Origin: Saururus chinensis
Taxonomy: Eukaryota; Streptophyta; Magnoliopsida; Piperales; Saururaceae
Direction of reading: 5' to 3'
Assembly (NCBI GenBank): GCA_035235625.1
Contig: CP141140.1
Location: 24,386,685 to 24,450,684 of the forward strand
DNA: 64,000 nucleotides
Part shown: positions 11,752-23,736 of the stretch, one piece after another
How positions within the stretch are numbered: the stretch's first letter is position 1
Layout: each line of letters starts with the position of its first letter
The notes under the pieces: generated by a model
Database searches by the model: none
What the model was told of the DNA's origin: nothing
The model's input: only the letters and a program-made list of their open reading frames with translations
Translations under genes and position numbers: made by a program

Positions 11752-13803
11752 TTCCCACCCCTATCTCTCATCCCCTCTTTCTGTGACCCTACCCATTAGC
11801 ACAATCTATAAACATCTACCATCTGGTACATATGTTGGATGGCCTGGACAAAATCAAATTCCCCCAAAATCTCTTGGTGCATCAAGCATCCCTAACTATT
11901 AGAGGTTAAACCGGCGCCTCAAACGTTTCCTGGGCTAGTGGATCCCCTCGACAACAAAATTTGAAGGGCCAATCTCCTCAACGGCACATGGAAAGCCAGA
12001 CTGTTTAAATCTCTCCCCAATCCCATCTTGAGCCTCAACTTTTTAACCATAATGGCATGATACACTGCTAGACTTGTCGACATCTGGACAACCGGATGTG
12101 ACATTGGGCCTTGTCCTTACCGATGTACCGATCCCAACCAGCTCAGTCTACTCAGACAAAGGGAAGCAACTTTCATGGTATGCACTAAACATTGAGCCGG
12201 GTATAAGAAATATATATAAAATATTTATTTTTAAAATTAAATATATTAATACACACTAGTGTAAATATTTTTTATATTAATATACATTAACTTGTGTGCA
12301 CTGTTAATCTCAAAAATAAATATTTTACGTGCGTTCCTTTTTAGACAGGTAGTTCCTTTCCAGACAGGTAGTGTGGATGCTAATCAATCAAGGGACCACT
12401 GGTCATCCAGCCCCTATGCGTTACCACCTGGTCACGGAACCATCCTAACTTTGAATTTGCTTGATAATGTCTGATGTGATTCCAATGGAGGATGAAAATC
12501 ATGCATCCAACAAAGTTCTAACTTTGAATTTGTTCTTAGAGCCAACTTCATTTGCACATGAAAATCATGTGGCCTTCTCAACTTCAAGAGGGAATTGCAA
12601 TTTTGCGGTCGAAGTTGGAAAATTTACTAAATGGCAGGATTTGTTTTGAGTACTACTGTACCACTCTTTTGCAGAATGATTTATCAGTAAATCAATTCCG
12701 TTGTATTGATGCATCGACTTTATGATATCATTCGTGCTTCAAAAAATGACTAGATACAATTATTATTTTCCAAATAGTAATAATATTCGTAAAAATTCAT
12801 GTCAATAAATAAAATTGCCTATTGTGACCAGCCAACTTATCAATTGATATGGAGATTTTTTCATATTGCCCAGATGAAGATGCAAATATTATATATTCCC
12901 TACTTTTGTAAGAAATATTCCATAAAATTAGGATTTACATTATTTATTTATAAATAATGGACAAAAATACCCTTGAAGCGGGGTTAGGGTTTGAAATCGT
13001 GTAAATTGGTACAACTTAAAAAGTGTTATCCAAGTGTAGGTAGCGACCAAACCGAGATGGAGTTTTGAGAATTTGCACTGGCGATTCCTGACAACAATGC
13101 ATTCCGATCTCCGTTAGGTGAATCTTTCGCTTTGTCTCTTCGGCAATTCAGTCTAGGCATATTTGTTAGATTCCCTTCTTCACTCAACGTCGGCATTTGG
13201 TGTGTCATCATTCCGACACGGCAGTGATTTTATAAGAGGGGGGGGCAGGGTTCATAGGTGATTCATTAGCGATGGTGAAGTCATCAGGGAGGCAGTTGGT
13301 GGCATCCTCGAACCTAGACTACTAAGGGATTTATCGTGTCAAAGTATTTTAGTATACACACAAGTACACATCGTGTTATCAATAACATGATATTTGTACT
13401 AGCATGTATACTAAAATAACATATTATCATTAAGATGGTTATCAGAAATGTTGTTAACACAATAAGTATACTTGTTAACGATAATAGTGTATTGTCATTA
13501 ACACGTCCGTCAAAATTGTTGTGTTATCTTGCATACGATATGATAAATATCATGTTAACGATAAGACAATATAACACATATCATAAATATATGACGATTA
13601 CTTGGGCAGTTATATATGGTGATCACAACCCAAGTTTACATACATAATTCGCATTCTAACACCAATTTTGATAGTTGTAGGCAACAAGAAGACAACACAA
13701 TAAAATACATATGGTGGAATCAGTGAAGGCTGCACAGGAGAACAAGAAGATTTATAAGGGGAGGCTAGGATTGGGAAAAATAACTATCCTAGCGGATTGA
13801 GAT

Positions 13804-15114
13804 TGTGACACCCCGACCTGAAAACCGACCCGGGCCGGGGGTCAAAAAATGATGAAAGCCAAACCTCGAACCAAAAGCGGCACACTTTGAGTGCGAGAGT
13901 CTTCTCGTTCCTCTACGTGCTTCGAAACTTTAGCGCTCCGTTGCGCGTAGGCAAGAACTAGCCTAATTATATAACTAATTCGGACCGGGCCAACGTTGCC
14001 TTGTCGTTGGTTGCCTACGTACATATCGGATAACATCCACGATGTTACTCCGATACAATCGGATCCGGACGTAGTTCAGCCTACTGGCTACTACATGCAA
14101 CCGGCATACCAAAAACACATACATATAAAATACGTATCTCCAAATATTTAATCGGAGTTGTACAAAAACCTGATAAAACACCGGCAACACACATCTCGCT
14201 CTATCATAGAGATGAGCACCACACGACCACCACAACATTCCTCACTCTATCCTAGAGCAAGACCATCACATTCACACGTCTCACTCCATCACTGAGCCGA
14301 GAACGAACATACACCACACGTCTCACTATATCACTTAGCCGAGACCACACACATCACACGTCTTGCTCTATCATAGAGTGAGACGAAACACAATCATAGG
14401 TCTCGCTCTATCACTGAGCCGAGACCGAACACACACACAACACGTCTAACCCAGAGCGAGATAGCACACATCATGGCATTTAAGCAACACATATCATAAT
14501 ATAAACACACGCATAGTCCGTCTCTCTCTAACCCAGAGCAAGACGGCACACATCATGGCATATAAGCATAAGCATAACATACCATCAGATAAACACACGC
14601 ACAGCCCATCTCTCTCTAACCCAGAGCGAGACGGCACACATCATGGCATATATGCATAGCATATCATAATATAAACACACGCACAACCTGTCTCTCTCTA
14701 ACCCAGAGCGAGACAGCACACATCATGGCATAGAACACATCATAACTAGCACATGTCATTCTATAATTAAAATAGGAGATAAGAAACTCTTACTCCCCTA
14801 ATGTCTCACGAGGTAGCAGTATTTGGGAAGCTCGTTTCTAGGCATCCTCCCCTTCAGATCTGGAGATAGCGGATAGAGCCTGCTCTAGCCTCCATACGTT
14901 CATCGCCTTGCACCGAAAGACAACCCGACCAACTCTCCCCTTTCCCGGAGACTTCTCGTTTTCTGCGCCCATGGCGGCGGACAAAACCTCCCCTACTCAG
15001 GGTGTTCCTCACACATCATGGCCCTTCGGTGGAGAATGGAGCCTCCCCTACTTCGGGCCACTTCTCTTGATTTGGCCCGGTAACGGAGGATGAAGCCCCC
15101 TCTCTCACCGGGCC

Positions 15115-15159
<45 letters not shown>

Positions 15160-15994
15160 TCGGGCCAGGAAGGTGGCGGACAAAGCCTCCTCTTGCCCCG
15201 GGTTGTTCCTCCCTTATAGGAGCGCCAACTTGAGGAATGGACCATGTCATTATGTAGATCAACCTCGAATTAGCTATGAACGCCTCAAGAACGGAAGAAA
15301 ATGGACTCCGAACGAGTCCAGAAACTCCTCCGGAAAATGAAACGGGATCCGAATTTATAGAGGAGAAGCCAAGGGCATACGAAACGCCCCCGGGGACATG
15401 CGCGCCACTGGTCGCACACTTGCGCGGTGAGTGATGCGCGTGGCCGTGTGCTGCGCACGCAAGGTGTGGTCGCGCCCTGCGTCGCGGGGGCGCGACGCGC
15501 TGCTCCCACGCAAGCCCCTAGCCACGCGGCGCCGCGCCACGCGTCGGGCGGCGCGGCTGACGCCAGCCACTAGCGTCACGATGATGCCAACAATTCTGTC
15601 CTTACTTGATTAAAATAATATAGAATTTTTCTATATTACTTTAATCCAAAATTATCTAAACTTCAACGCGCGATATCTTCTTACCCTGAAGTCAGAATTG
15701 CGTATTCTATGCACCGATGGACTTGTATTGACGAGCCCTTCAAAATAAGACCACATATGGATAGGTTATCCCACTCTTTTCAAGTGGGCCCCGCCCATGC
15801 AGCACGTTTCCCGAGGCCGTAGCTTTAGCTCCTGGCCTCCGTTTTGCGCGTTCTTTGATTCGCCACGCTCATTACTCCGAGCTCTACCCTGATACGGGGA
15901 CTTCACCTAATAAAACCCCCTAACACTAATCTCACATTACTAAATTACCCTTAACCCACCCGGGTTAAGCGTAACCGGAAAACGGGTCGTTACA
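13804..15994 (-). mobile_element. Solo LTR 'D', minus strand (fossil)
   Basis: On the minus strand it runs from TGTAACGACCCGTTTTCC to GTCGGTTTTCAGGTCGGGGT plus GTCACA. It is flanked by the 5-bp duplication GAGAT (13799-13803 and 15995-15999). X copy C at about 58640 keeps the empty site (GGATTGAGACTATTGAAGG). A TATA box on the minus strand (CTCTATAAATTCGG) lies near 15355, followed by units of the form GGGGAGGTTTTGTCCGCCGCC that recur in LTR E, so D and E are related families. Also inside are a (CT)n microsatellite at about 15113-15155, a GC-rich block at 15380-15590, and arrays of the CGTCTCACTCCATCACTGAG type at 14200-14740. Confidence 0.85.
15113..15155. repeat. (CT)n microsatellite
   Basis: Nearly pure CT dinucleotide tract within solo LTR D. 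Confidence 0.9.
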
Positions 15995-15999
15995 GAGAT

Positions 16000-16533
16000 A
16001 GTTGAAGGATGTAGTTGAAGCAAGGGTGGAGTGTAAGCACATATTGATAGACATGAGGTTCTACTTCATTTACGATTGTGAGAATGTGGTAATATCAAGG
16101 CCACTACTGGACATTTTAATCGATGACTATTGGGATGACTTGCAAGATGCATGTATTTAACATTAGGGGGAAATGTTTTCTCATAACCGAGGACAAAGAC
16201 ACCTTCATCACATTGTTGAGGGCTGTAGGAACACTGCTAAGACTAGAATCATTTTATGGGAAGGCTGCCACCACAAAAGGGAAATTCTTCAAAAGGTTCT
16301 TCTTTGGGAAGAGGTTGGATAAGAACAACATGGAGGATATTTTGAAGGAGTTCAATGATAGAAAACACATTGTGCTTGACAAAGACCTAGCACAATTAGC
16401 CATAGTGCTTATGGGTGCACTAGTGTTATTTACACATAGCAAGAGATTGGTCCCCCCGTTGCTATGTGATTATCTTAATGACCTAGAGAAGGTAGTGGCT
16501 ACAACTAGGTGGGAGCCGTCCACAATCTGTTGA
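16000..16533 (+). pseudogene. X protein 1, copy B (unidentified transposon-type protein)
   Basis: Same gene as 58626-59165. The open part begins inside the region that copy C encodes as one frame, and the frames differ near 16140, where copy B carries a short insertion (GATGCATGTATTTAAC against GATGTATTTAAC). Recognisable residues are FNIRGKCFLITEDKDTFITL, GKFFKRFFFGKRLDKNN and LLCDYLNDLEKVVATT. The pattern (an 'xFxIRGKxFLIT-x-D-x-x-F-I-x-GL' head, then a hydrophobic 'DLAxLAIVxMGALVLF' helix) is like plant mobile-domain or DUF1985-type proteins carried by Mutator-like elements. That is an inference from general pattern only. Confidence 0.4.
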
Positions 16534-16759
16534 GAAGGAGTATCACTTGGTCCCATAGAAACATCAAGAGCAGAGAAGAGAACCACTATGCAACTGCAAG
16601 AATTTTGATAGAGGCATCATATGTTCTATAGGTAAGAATTTAAAGTTATGTTATTAATTGTATTAATGATCACACGACTAGGTTAACTAGTGTATATATG
16701 GTAAGACGACTTGGTATCACATTATGTAATCAATACCATGATGGTTGAATAAGCATGTC

Positions 16760-16925
16760 ACAAATTATATGATTAGAATGTAATCAATGACATAGTTATC
16801 TTAATAGAATGTAATTGATGACACAATTATCTTATTAGTTTGTAATTGATGACACAATTATCTTATTAGTGTGTAATTGATGACACAATTATCTTATTAG
16901 TATGTGATCAATGACACATTTCATT
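16760..16925 (+). repeat. Tandem repeat, about 42 bp unit, in X copy B
   Basis: Four units of AATTGATGACACAATTATCT plus TATTAGTGTGT. The same array is present at 59420-59560 in copy C, so it predates the duplication. Confidence 0.8.
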
Positions 16926-17841
16926 AGCATACGTTAAATATCACAAAATGTAAGATATTGTAGCACTTCTGCCCTAATTATTATTACAACATAGGTTTGA
17001 TTTTTTGAGCACACAACTATATGGGCATCAAGTTTGCTGCCATACTCCTAGGTCTAAGAGGTGGCATGGGATGATGCAACTAGTCAAAGATGTGGAGGAA
17101 GCTGCAAAACTTGATCCATGCGATGAGAAAAACTAGAAGAAACTTCTAGATCACCACAGAATGAAGAAGTGGTGTGAAGAAATGCTCAATAATATGAAGG
17201 TTGAAGCATAATTGATATATTCAATCATACCCTTACCTATGGAGGCACACCTTATATGACCAAAAATGTATGCTAAGAATACTCCAAAGAAGGCTACCAC
17301 CAAGACATAGAGGAGGCCATTCACCGGTGCAGAGACGCACAAGGTGCATATGTCAACTCAGTTTGAAGGACATTCAAACGCCATAAAAAACTTCGTCATG
17401 CCATTATACACCATGAATGGTAATCTTGACGTTGTGATGGAGAAGGCCTCCGTATACTATAAGTGCAACTGAAGCTAGAATATGTCCAAGTGGTGATGCA
17501 GAGAGTGAAGTAATCGATCAAGGCAGCCATTGGTTTAATTGAAATGATGAAGCCTCTGACAACAACAGATGATCCCAATCCCCGGTCTGGAGAGAAGCAC
17601 CCCCTCTAAACATCAATGTGGGTAAAGTCTCTTGTATCACAGAAGAAGCCTAAATCCAAATGGCGAGCCAAACCACCCACAACAGAGGAAGGCTTTGCAT
17701 TCAATGCTATAGTCGTGTAACAAAGAACATGATAATCTTTTTAGTTGTGTTATTATTAATACAATAAAGACAATAATATGTACATTATGTAATCGATAAC
17801 ACAATAGCTTACATTGTTGTGTGAACAATTATACGTCTTAT

Positions 17842-19896
17842 TGTAACAACCCGCAATTTCCTTAAACTTTTGAATAACATAACTTTTGGGCCCATATCGA
17901 GTTTTAGGGCCCCATAACTAATTTTCTTGAATTTGAAACATTTTGAGCCCAATTCGTTTGAAGAAGTTTTAAGTTTTTTTGTACGGCTATGAGAGACAAA
18001 TATATTGAGCTCAAGAACGCATAAATTGGACATCAAGATCATAGGCTATGACCTTGAGAAGAGTGTCACGGGCTGACACCACTTTTAATTTATGAGATAA
18101 CATTCCCTTGTGATCTTGTTTCGTAGGGCTCGTTGATATGAGTCCAACGGTATAAAGAACGCGTGAATATGAGTTTGGGGTAGAGAGTTATGGCTATTTG
18201 AAAATTTGAAATTAGAATTGTTAAATAATAATAATACTAATAATATTCTTTTTAAGGAACTAATGTCAGCGACCGCGTCAGCCGCACTGATGTTGTGTCA
18301 CGCATCTACCGACATGGCAAGGTGTGGCATGGTCAGGCATGCCAGGTGCACAGATGAGAGCCATGTGGTGCACATCCACTGGCCATGCCCCTCTATAAGA
18401 GTCGTCTCCATGTCTTTTCACACCTTTCCAGTTTCCTTTCTCTTGTTTTACATGTCTTCAAATCTTCAGTTCTCCATTCTAGAGCTATTTCTTACCCAAT
18501 TTAAAGTTGTTCAAGAGGAGAACTTAGCTAAATTGAAGGTGCTCTATGTCTTGAGAGGTCTGTTTCATGAGAAAACCTTTCTAGAGTGGGGAAAACTTAG
18601 AGTAAGGGGAGATTCTGTCTGCCACTTTCATACCGCAAAAATAGAAATATCTTGGGGTAAGGGGAGGTTTTGTCACTGCCTTTAGGCTACAGAGAGAGAA
18701 ATATCCTAGGGTAAGGAGAGGTTATGTCTGTTGCCATCGGGCCGCAAAAAGAGGAAAGCCCTGGGGAAAGGGGAGGTTATGTCTTCTACTTCCAAGCCTT
18801 AAAGGAAAGATCATCCATGTGCAAGGGGAAGCTCTGCCCACCACTTCTAAGCCCAGAAAGAGGGAATGTCCCTGAGGCAAGAGGAGGCTCCAACCACCAT
18901 CCACTTTCCTAAAAAAGTTTGAAGAGTGAGATTAGACAACTTTAACTTCTAATTTATGCTACGACTAGACCGTATGTTCCAGTAATTCTTTCGTGTCTTA
19001 AATAAAAGATTATTTCAAAAAAAGGTATCATTAGGGGTTGGATAAATGCTAAAATAATAGTGACTCATACACATCTTAGTAAGATTTTATAGAGAAATAA
19101 CTTTGAAATATTATTATTATTTGAATGACATTCCAAATGGTTTTGAATGATAGGATTTGAAGGGTAGTTATTTGATATAAAGCCCAAAAGCTATGATTGG
19201 TTTTGAAGGGTAGTTATTTGGTATAAAATCCAATAGCTATTGGAGTTATGACTCCTAGATATAGCTTATTGAGGCATATGACACTCCTATGAATTGGGAT
19301 ACCGTAGAAAGATCCCTTTCATTCTGATCTCGTTGCCCACGAGTACGGGTATCAACAAAATTCTATGAATGATCAATTTATCCAATTTTGAATGATTTAT
19401 CGAATTATATGAAATATTATTTTATCCATTTTTTGGAAAAGAATTACATTTAGATTATGGGTTTAGCAATGATCTTTTGATTTATTCCAAGTCGACCATC
19501 AATATTAACTATATGAACTACTAGAAGAATGTTTTATGTACTTTTTATTATATTCTATGTTATAGCATGTTAGTAGAATTTAATTCTTCTTATTGAGCAT
19601 AAATACACTCACCTACCCCCAGATGTTGCAGGTACAAATACAAAGATGAATTTTAATCATGGAACCTTGTAGAACTTCATGGAACTATGCTTTTATAGTT
19701 TTTGTTGAGATCTTTTGTTAATGTACATTTACATTGACTTTTGTCTGGGCACATTAATCCTTATTCTGTAAGTTTTATAATTATTTAAATTAATAAAAAA
19801 AGTTACTCATTTGCACACAGTTAATCATGGCCCCTTCTTGACTTAAATTGACAGGATTCTGACTTTTAATTTAACTTGGAAAGTCAGGGCGTGACA
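17842..19896 (+). mobile_element. LTR 'E' in X copy B (solo LTR fossil)
   Basis: Starts TGTAACAACCCGCAATTTCC and ends GTCAGGGCGTGACA. A TATA-like CCTCTATAAGAG lies near 18390, with repeated units around GGTAAGGGGAGGTTTTGTC at 18600-18900, and a hairpin at 19595-19610 (GAGCAT-AAAT-ACACTC) followed by ACC and, further on, GTTGCAGGT. The flanks CTTAT and CTAAC are only weakly alike, as expected for an old insertion. It sits at the same place in copy C (60483) and copy A (9893), so it entered X before X was copied. Copy C lacks about 0.8 kb of it. Confidence 0.8.
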
Positions 19897-20160
19897 CTAA
19901 CAATATAGATCATATTCATGATCTAACAGGACTACTTAAGTAACAATCTATTGGTGATTTCACAAAGAAAAAAAAAGAGTGAAACGCGAACCCCAAAACT
20001 TACAAAAAAGGGAATATGGGGTAAGCTGCACTATTATTATTTGATTTTTGAAGAAAATGAATGAGGACATCGTGCAAGCCCATAAGGACCCAGTGATACA
20101 AAAGACACAAAGGAGAATGACTAATGATGCCAACCTAGATGCTCCTCCCTAGCAACCCCT

Positions 20161-20519
20161 GTGCCCAAAAGCAAATGGCTTGTGAAGATGCATGAGAGGA
20201 CCAAAGCCAAAGAAGTGAATGCCATGCTTCCAATGGAGAGGTCAGTGAGGAGTTGGTTCCTTCTCAAGAAGATTCCACTAAGGGATGTCCCACTCCTAGA
20301 GAAGAGGCCGATGAATGAGATAGATGTAGAGCCATTTGCAATAGCGGAGGCGATGCATGAGGAAGAAGTACATGAGAGTGGTGAGGCCCAGGCACTGTTT
20401 GAGATAGTTGGGAAAGCTAACTCTGAAGAATCAATATTTGACTACCCAAATGAGACAAAGATAACAGAGAAGGCAGATGAGCCAGACATTATGGTCCCAA
20501 TTCCCATCGTTGATGTCAA
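20161..20519 (+). pseudogene. X protein 2, copy B, first part (split by an LTR element)
   Basis: Encodes an acidic protein stretch with MHERTKAKEVNAMLPMERSV, KIPLRDVPLLEKRPMNEIDV and a Glu-rich region EAMHEEEVHESGEAQALFE. Copy C has the same protein at 62014-62532. Here the frame is interrupted at 20520 by insertion of the 3.2-kb element, and homology resumes at 23737 (GTCAATGAGCACAAGAAGAA). I do not recognise a domain. Acidic and lysine-rich low-complexity parts suggest a nuclear or linker role at most. Confidence 0.4.
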
Positions 20520-20852
20520 TGATGTGGACGATTGTCCACAAGAATGGAGCGGCGCAAGGAGACCGGGAAAGAGGAGAGGGGATGACATGGCCATCAGACA
20601 GAAAGGGGAGAAGCATAGAAGAAAGGGAAGAAGATCAGACAATTAATCATTCACTAATCAACTTAGGGCATAGCCCTTACATTTAAATAGGCTAACTAAT
20701 GGGCTCACTAACAAGTACCTAAGGCCCATTAACATAATTAAAATAAATCACTAATTACCTAATTACCAAATTACCTAAATACCCTTATTATATTAAAACC
20801 CCAAATACCCTAATACTTGGCCCCTAGTGGGTGCCTTAAAACGTGCACAACA
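20520..20852 (-). repeat. 3' LTR of the subtilase-bearing element
   Basis: 333 bp. On the minus strand it reads TGTTGTGCACGTTTTAAGG to GGACAATCGTCCACATCA, with an inverted repeat (GTGGAC-AAT-CGTCCAC) at the U5 end. The adjoining internal tract on the minus strand, GCGAAAGCGTGGTGGAA, serves as the polypurine context. Confidence 0.9.
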
Positions 20853-22400
20853 TTCCACCACGCTTTCGCATCACCTCGTCCTCGAGGTAACCGTAAACTC
20901 CAAGCATTTAGGAGAGTGCAGTGAACTAAATCCATGGGCAAGATATAACTGTGGGCGTCAGAGATGAAAGATGAAGAAGGCAGTAGAGGAAAGGAGCGGC
21001 CGCAACTTGTTGGATGTAGGATAAAGCAGACTGTCCGCACAAGTCTCAAACAAGTGGGGTCCCAGGACTATAGAGCATCCCAAGACAATCCACAAAGGGC
21101 ATCAGCAAATAGCAACATGGTCGGCCTACAAAAGACAGTAATCAGTAGAGGCATCAATGACACAACAAATTTAGACTTGTGTGCAATAATGCCATGTGCC
21201 CCCCCCCCCCCTCCTAAGGGGGCAACTAATGGAAGGCCCATCCAATGTAAGAGGCTGCGGGTAATAGATATGAGTAGAGTCCAAGACACGCCAAACCCAC
21301 CCAAAATGGCTGCCAAATTGTAGTATAGCCCAAGACACACACACACAGTGTGTAAGTTTCGAGCGGACACAATAAGGCACATATGTCCGGTAGAGAGGGC
21401 CCCACATTGTAAAATGCAGGTGGCTAGCGTAAACAACCCGGACAATTGAATGTAATCCAAAGAGTTTGGCCTGTCGCAGATTTCCTATGCAATAGGTGAG
21501 CGGCATCACCAAACCGGGAAAACAAGATCAGGAAATCCCCTGGAAGCAGGGATGTAGTAGCGCTAGTTTGGAAAGAATGCTCCCGATTGGCCAAAGATCG
21601 CCAAAGCCAGGTCTTTCCCATTGGCTGGTGAAGGAAAAATATCTTTAGAGTCGAAGATCGCGCTGGCACAGCGGAAGAAGATGCCGACTGATCAGCTGGA
21701 GGAGATGAGGAAGACGGCGGCGGTGGTGGCCGGAGGAGGAGGCTGGTGGTCAGGCGAGTGAGCGACTGCTGGAAAGGCACCAACTTCGGAGATTTGGCCG
21801 CTGGTCCCCTATTTTAGTTGATGAACCAGGGAGCTGATTGGGCTGTTCCGATGACGGCGCCAGGGGGCTGACGGCCGGCCGCTCCGGTGACTAGGGCGTA
21901 GGTTGCTCCGATGGAAGCTGGGCGCATCTCTGCAAAGCCATCGCTTTTCTCATTTGAAGGTTGTCGATGACATCCAGTTTAGGAATTGCCCGGTGCAGAA
22001 CGTCCATGAGGAGGTGCAGAAAGCACTCACCCCCAATGACTACCTGCGGCTTGTTCCGGGAGATTGCCGCCGGGCCGTTGCAGACAGCACCGACTGACTG
22101 CCTGCAGTTCCAGAACTCCACCGCGCCATCGCTGGATCCAGGAAAGTCGAGAAGACAGGCAACGACGCCGGCGGCAAGATCGCCTCCCTTGTTTTCGACT
22201 GTGAAACAGGGAGTGGATTCGGCACCGAAGGGGACGAACTGATCTGAGAAGCCATGAATCTCTAGCACGTTGTCCTCCCACCAAACTCCGTCACCTGCTT
22301 CTCCATCGATGCCAACTCCACCGTCCATAAGGCACGGAACCGCTCTGAGTTGCACGCCTAGGTCCTTGATGAGATGCTTAAGGTCCGAGATGTCGCTGAT

Positions 22401-22820
22401 CTTCTGGCCGACTCCATTGGCTGGGATGAGGTGGCCGTCCTTCACAAGCTCCTTCCCATTGGCCGCAGTGTTGGCCATCACCATCCCTGCGCCTGCATCC
22501 TTCACCACCACTCCCTTCCGCACCCTCTTGTTGATCCCCCTATCGCAGAGCACGATCTTCCGGTCGACCTTCTCTGGGATCAGCGTCCCTGTCATGCAGA
22601 GGTTGCCGTTGGTAACGTTGGTGGCATTGCTGAGGGCGCCGACAGTGGTGATCCCCGGGGCGACGCTGGAGAGGCCGAAGGAGCCAGAACCAGCGTTGTC
22701 TGTGGAGTAGGAATCAAGGAGCCCCCGCTGCATGGCTGTGAAGGCGCCTATGGCGATGCTGTTGCAGTAGAAGTCAGGTGTGCCGCCGCCGAGGGAGAGG
22801 GAGAGGACATCTCGAGCGAT
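22401..22820 (-). pseudogene. Captured piece of a subtilisin-like protease (SBT1 type)
   Basis: Inside the LTR element, on its sense strand, lies a stretch of about 140 residues typical of plant subtilases: DVLSLSLGGG, then SIAIGAFTAMQRG, SVAPGITTVGA, NGNLCMTGTLIPEKV, KIVLCDRGINKRVRKG and AGAGMVMANTAANGKELV. In the family these cover part of the S8 catalytic domain and the inserted protease-associated (PA) domain. The catalytic His and Ser regions are absent, and the part joining the two domains is shorter than usual. A possible additional trace, HTRSWDLNSF, lies upstream near 22960-22990. Family members act as secreted proteases; this piece cannot. Lack of introns says little, because many SBT1 genes have none. 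Confidence 0.85.
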
Positions 22821-23024
22821 GTCTGGACCTCCATCACCTCCCCTTCGATGACCGTTGCCGCCTCCTTGACGCGGATCATCTGGAGGATAACGCCAGCGGC
22901 CTTGCGGACGGGGAGCTGGCCGACCATACCCTCGGACGTGGTGTGGAGCTCCAGGAAGGAGTTGAGGTCCCAGCTGCGAGTGTGGGAGTGGGCGCTGCTG
23001 GGCACAAGGCAAGTCAGATACCTC

Positions 23025-23264
23025 ACTGCCGTCGAATGGTGGTGCGGCGGGAGGCGAGCGAGGCTTGGACGTCAGGGCTGCAATGCCTCCCCATCCTCCG
23101 CTGTTGCCGTCGAATGGTGGCTGATCAGCGTCTCGCTGGACAGCGGGTAACCACGGTGGAGGATTTGGCAGCTCTTTCATGAGGACAGCAGTGGGCAGCC
23201 CAGGTAGAAGTGGCGCTGTGTGCGCATCTAAAAACTGTGTAGTCACTTCGAGCTCCGCCTTCAT
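23025..23264 (-). other. Gag-like leader of the non-autonomous element (fossil)
   Basis: The first 80 or so residues downstream of the primer-binding site contain PPFDG twice (near 23110 and 23030). This is close to the (P)xFDGxDPxGW start of chromovirus Gag. The similarity ends shortly after the second PPFDGS, where foreign sequence begins, so the capture junction probably lies near 23020. This is inference from a very short motif. Confidence 0.35.
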
Positions 23265-23388
23265 CTATGCGACAAGCACTGTCATGGACTTCACCTCAGC
23301 CATTATTGCCGTCAAAGTGAGTTCGAAGGTTGCTGCAGGAACGGCCTTCAGGCTATCCGTTGAAGCTGAAGTGAGACCCATGGCAGGG

Positions 23389-23411
23389 GATCGTAACAGC
23401 TTTGATACCAA
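23389..23411 (-). other. Primer-binding site, initiator-Met tRNA type
   Basis: Just inside the 5' LTR the minus strand reads TTGGTATCAAAGCTGTTACG. This is close to TGGTATCAGAGC, the usual plant site complementary to the 3' end of tRNA-iMet. Confidence 0.8.
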
Positions 23412-23736
23412 TGATGTGGACGATTGTCCACAAGCATGGAGCGGCACAGGGAGACTGGGAAAGGGGAGAGGGGATAGCATGGCCATCAGACAGAAAGGGG
23501 AGAAGCACAGAAGAAAGGGAAGAAGATCAGACAATTAATCATTCATGAATCAACTTAGGGCATAACCCTTACATTTAAATAGGCTAACTAATGGGCTCAC
23601 TAACAAGCACCAAAGGCCCATTAGCATAATTAAAATAAATCACTAATTACCTAATTACCTAAATGCCCTTATTACATTAAAACCCCAAATACCCTAATAC
23701 TTGGCCCCTAGTGGGCTCCTTAAAACGTGCACAATA
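23412..23736 (-). repeat. 5' LTR of the subtilase-bearing element
   Basis: 325 bp, about 94% identical by eye to 20520-20852, with the same TGATGTGGACGATTGTCCACA end on the plus strand. Confidence 0.9.

Larger units (their letters stand above)
20520..23736 (-). mobile_element. Non-autonomous Reina-like LTR element with captured host subtilase fragment (fossil)
   Basis: A complete small LTR element on the minus strand: 5' LTR 23412-23736, primer-binding site about 23389-23411, internal region of about 2.56 kb, polypurine context about 20853-20890, 3' LTR 20520-20852. The target-site duplication GTCAA lies at 20515-20519 and 23737-23741, and X copy C keeps the empty site (GATGTCAATGAGCACAAG, near 62347). 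By eye the LTRs differ at about 19 of 325 sites plus one 8-bp gap. At commonly used plant rates this suggests a few million years (inference). The interior has a short Gag-like start, a host subtilase piece and unassigned sequence, but no reverse transcriptase, RNase H or integrase. Its interior also shows breaks. Confidence 0.88.

Noticed and set aside
14200-14740. Regularly spaced repeats that at first sight suggested a CRISPR-like array
   Set aside because: Units are imperfect and directly adjoining, with no unique spacers, inside a eukaryotic LTR; a plain tandem repeat explains them.
22374-23150. 258-codon open frame on the plus strand opposite the subtilase fragment
   Set aside because: It is the antisense shadow of the minus-strand frame; only the minus strand matches a protein family and the element's direction.
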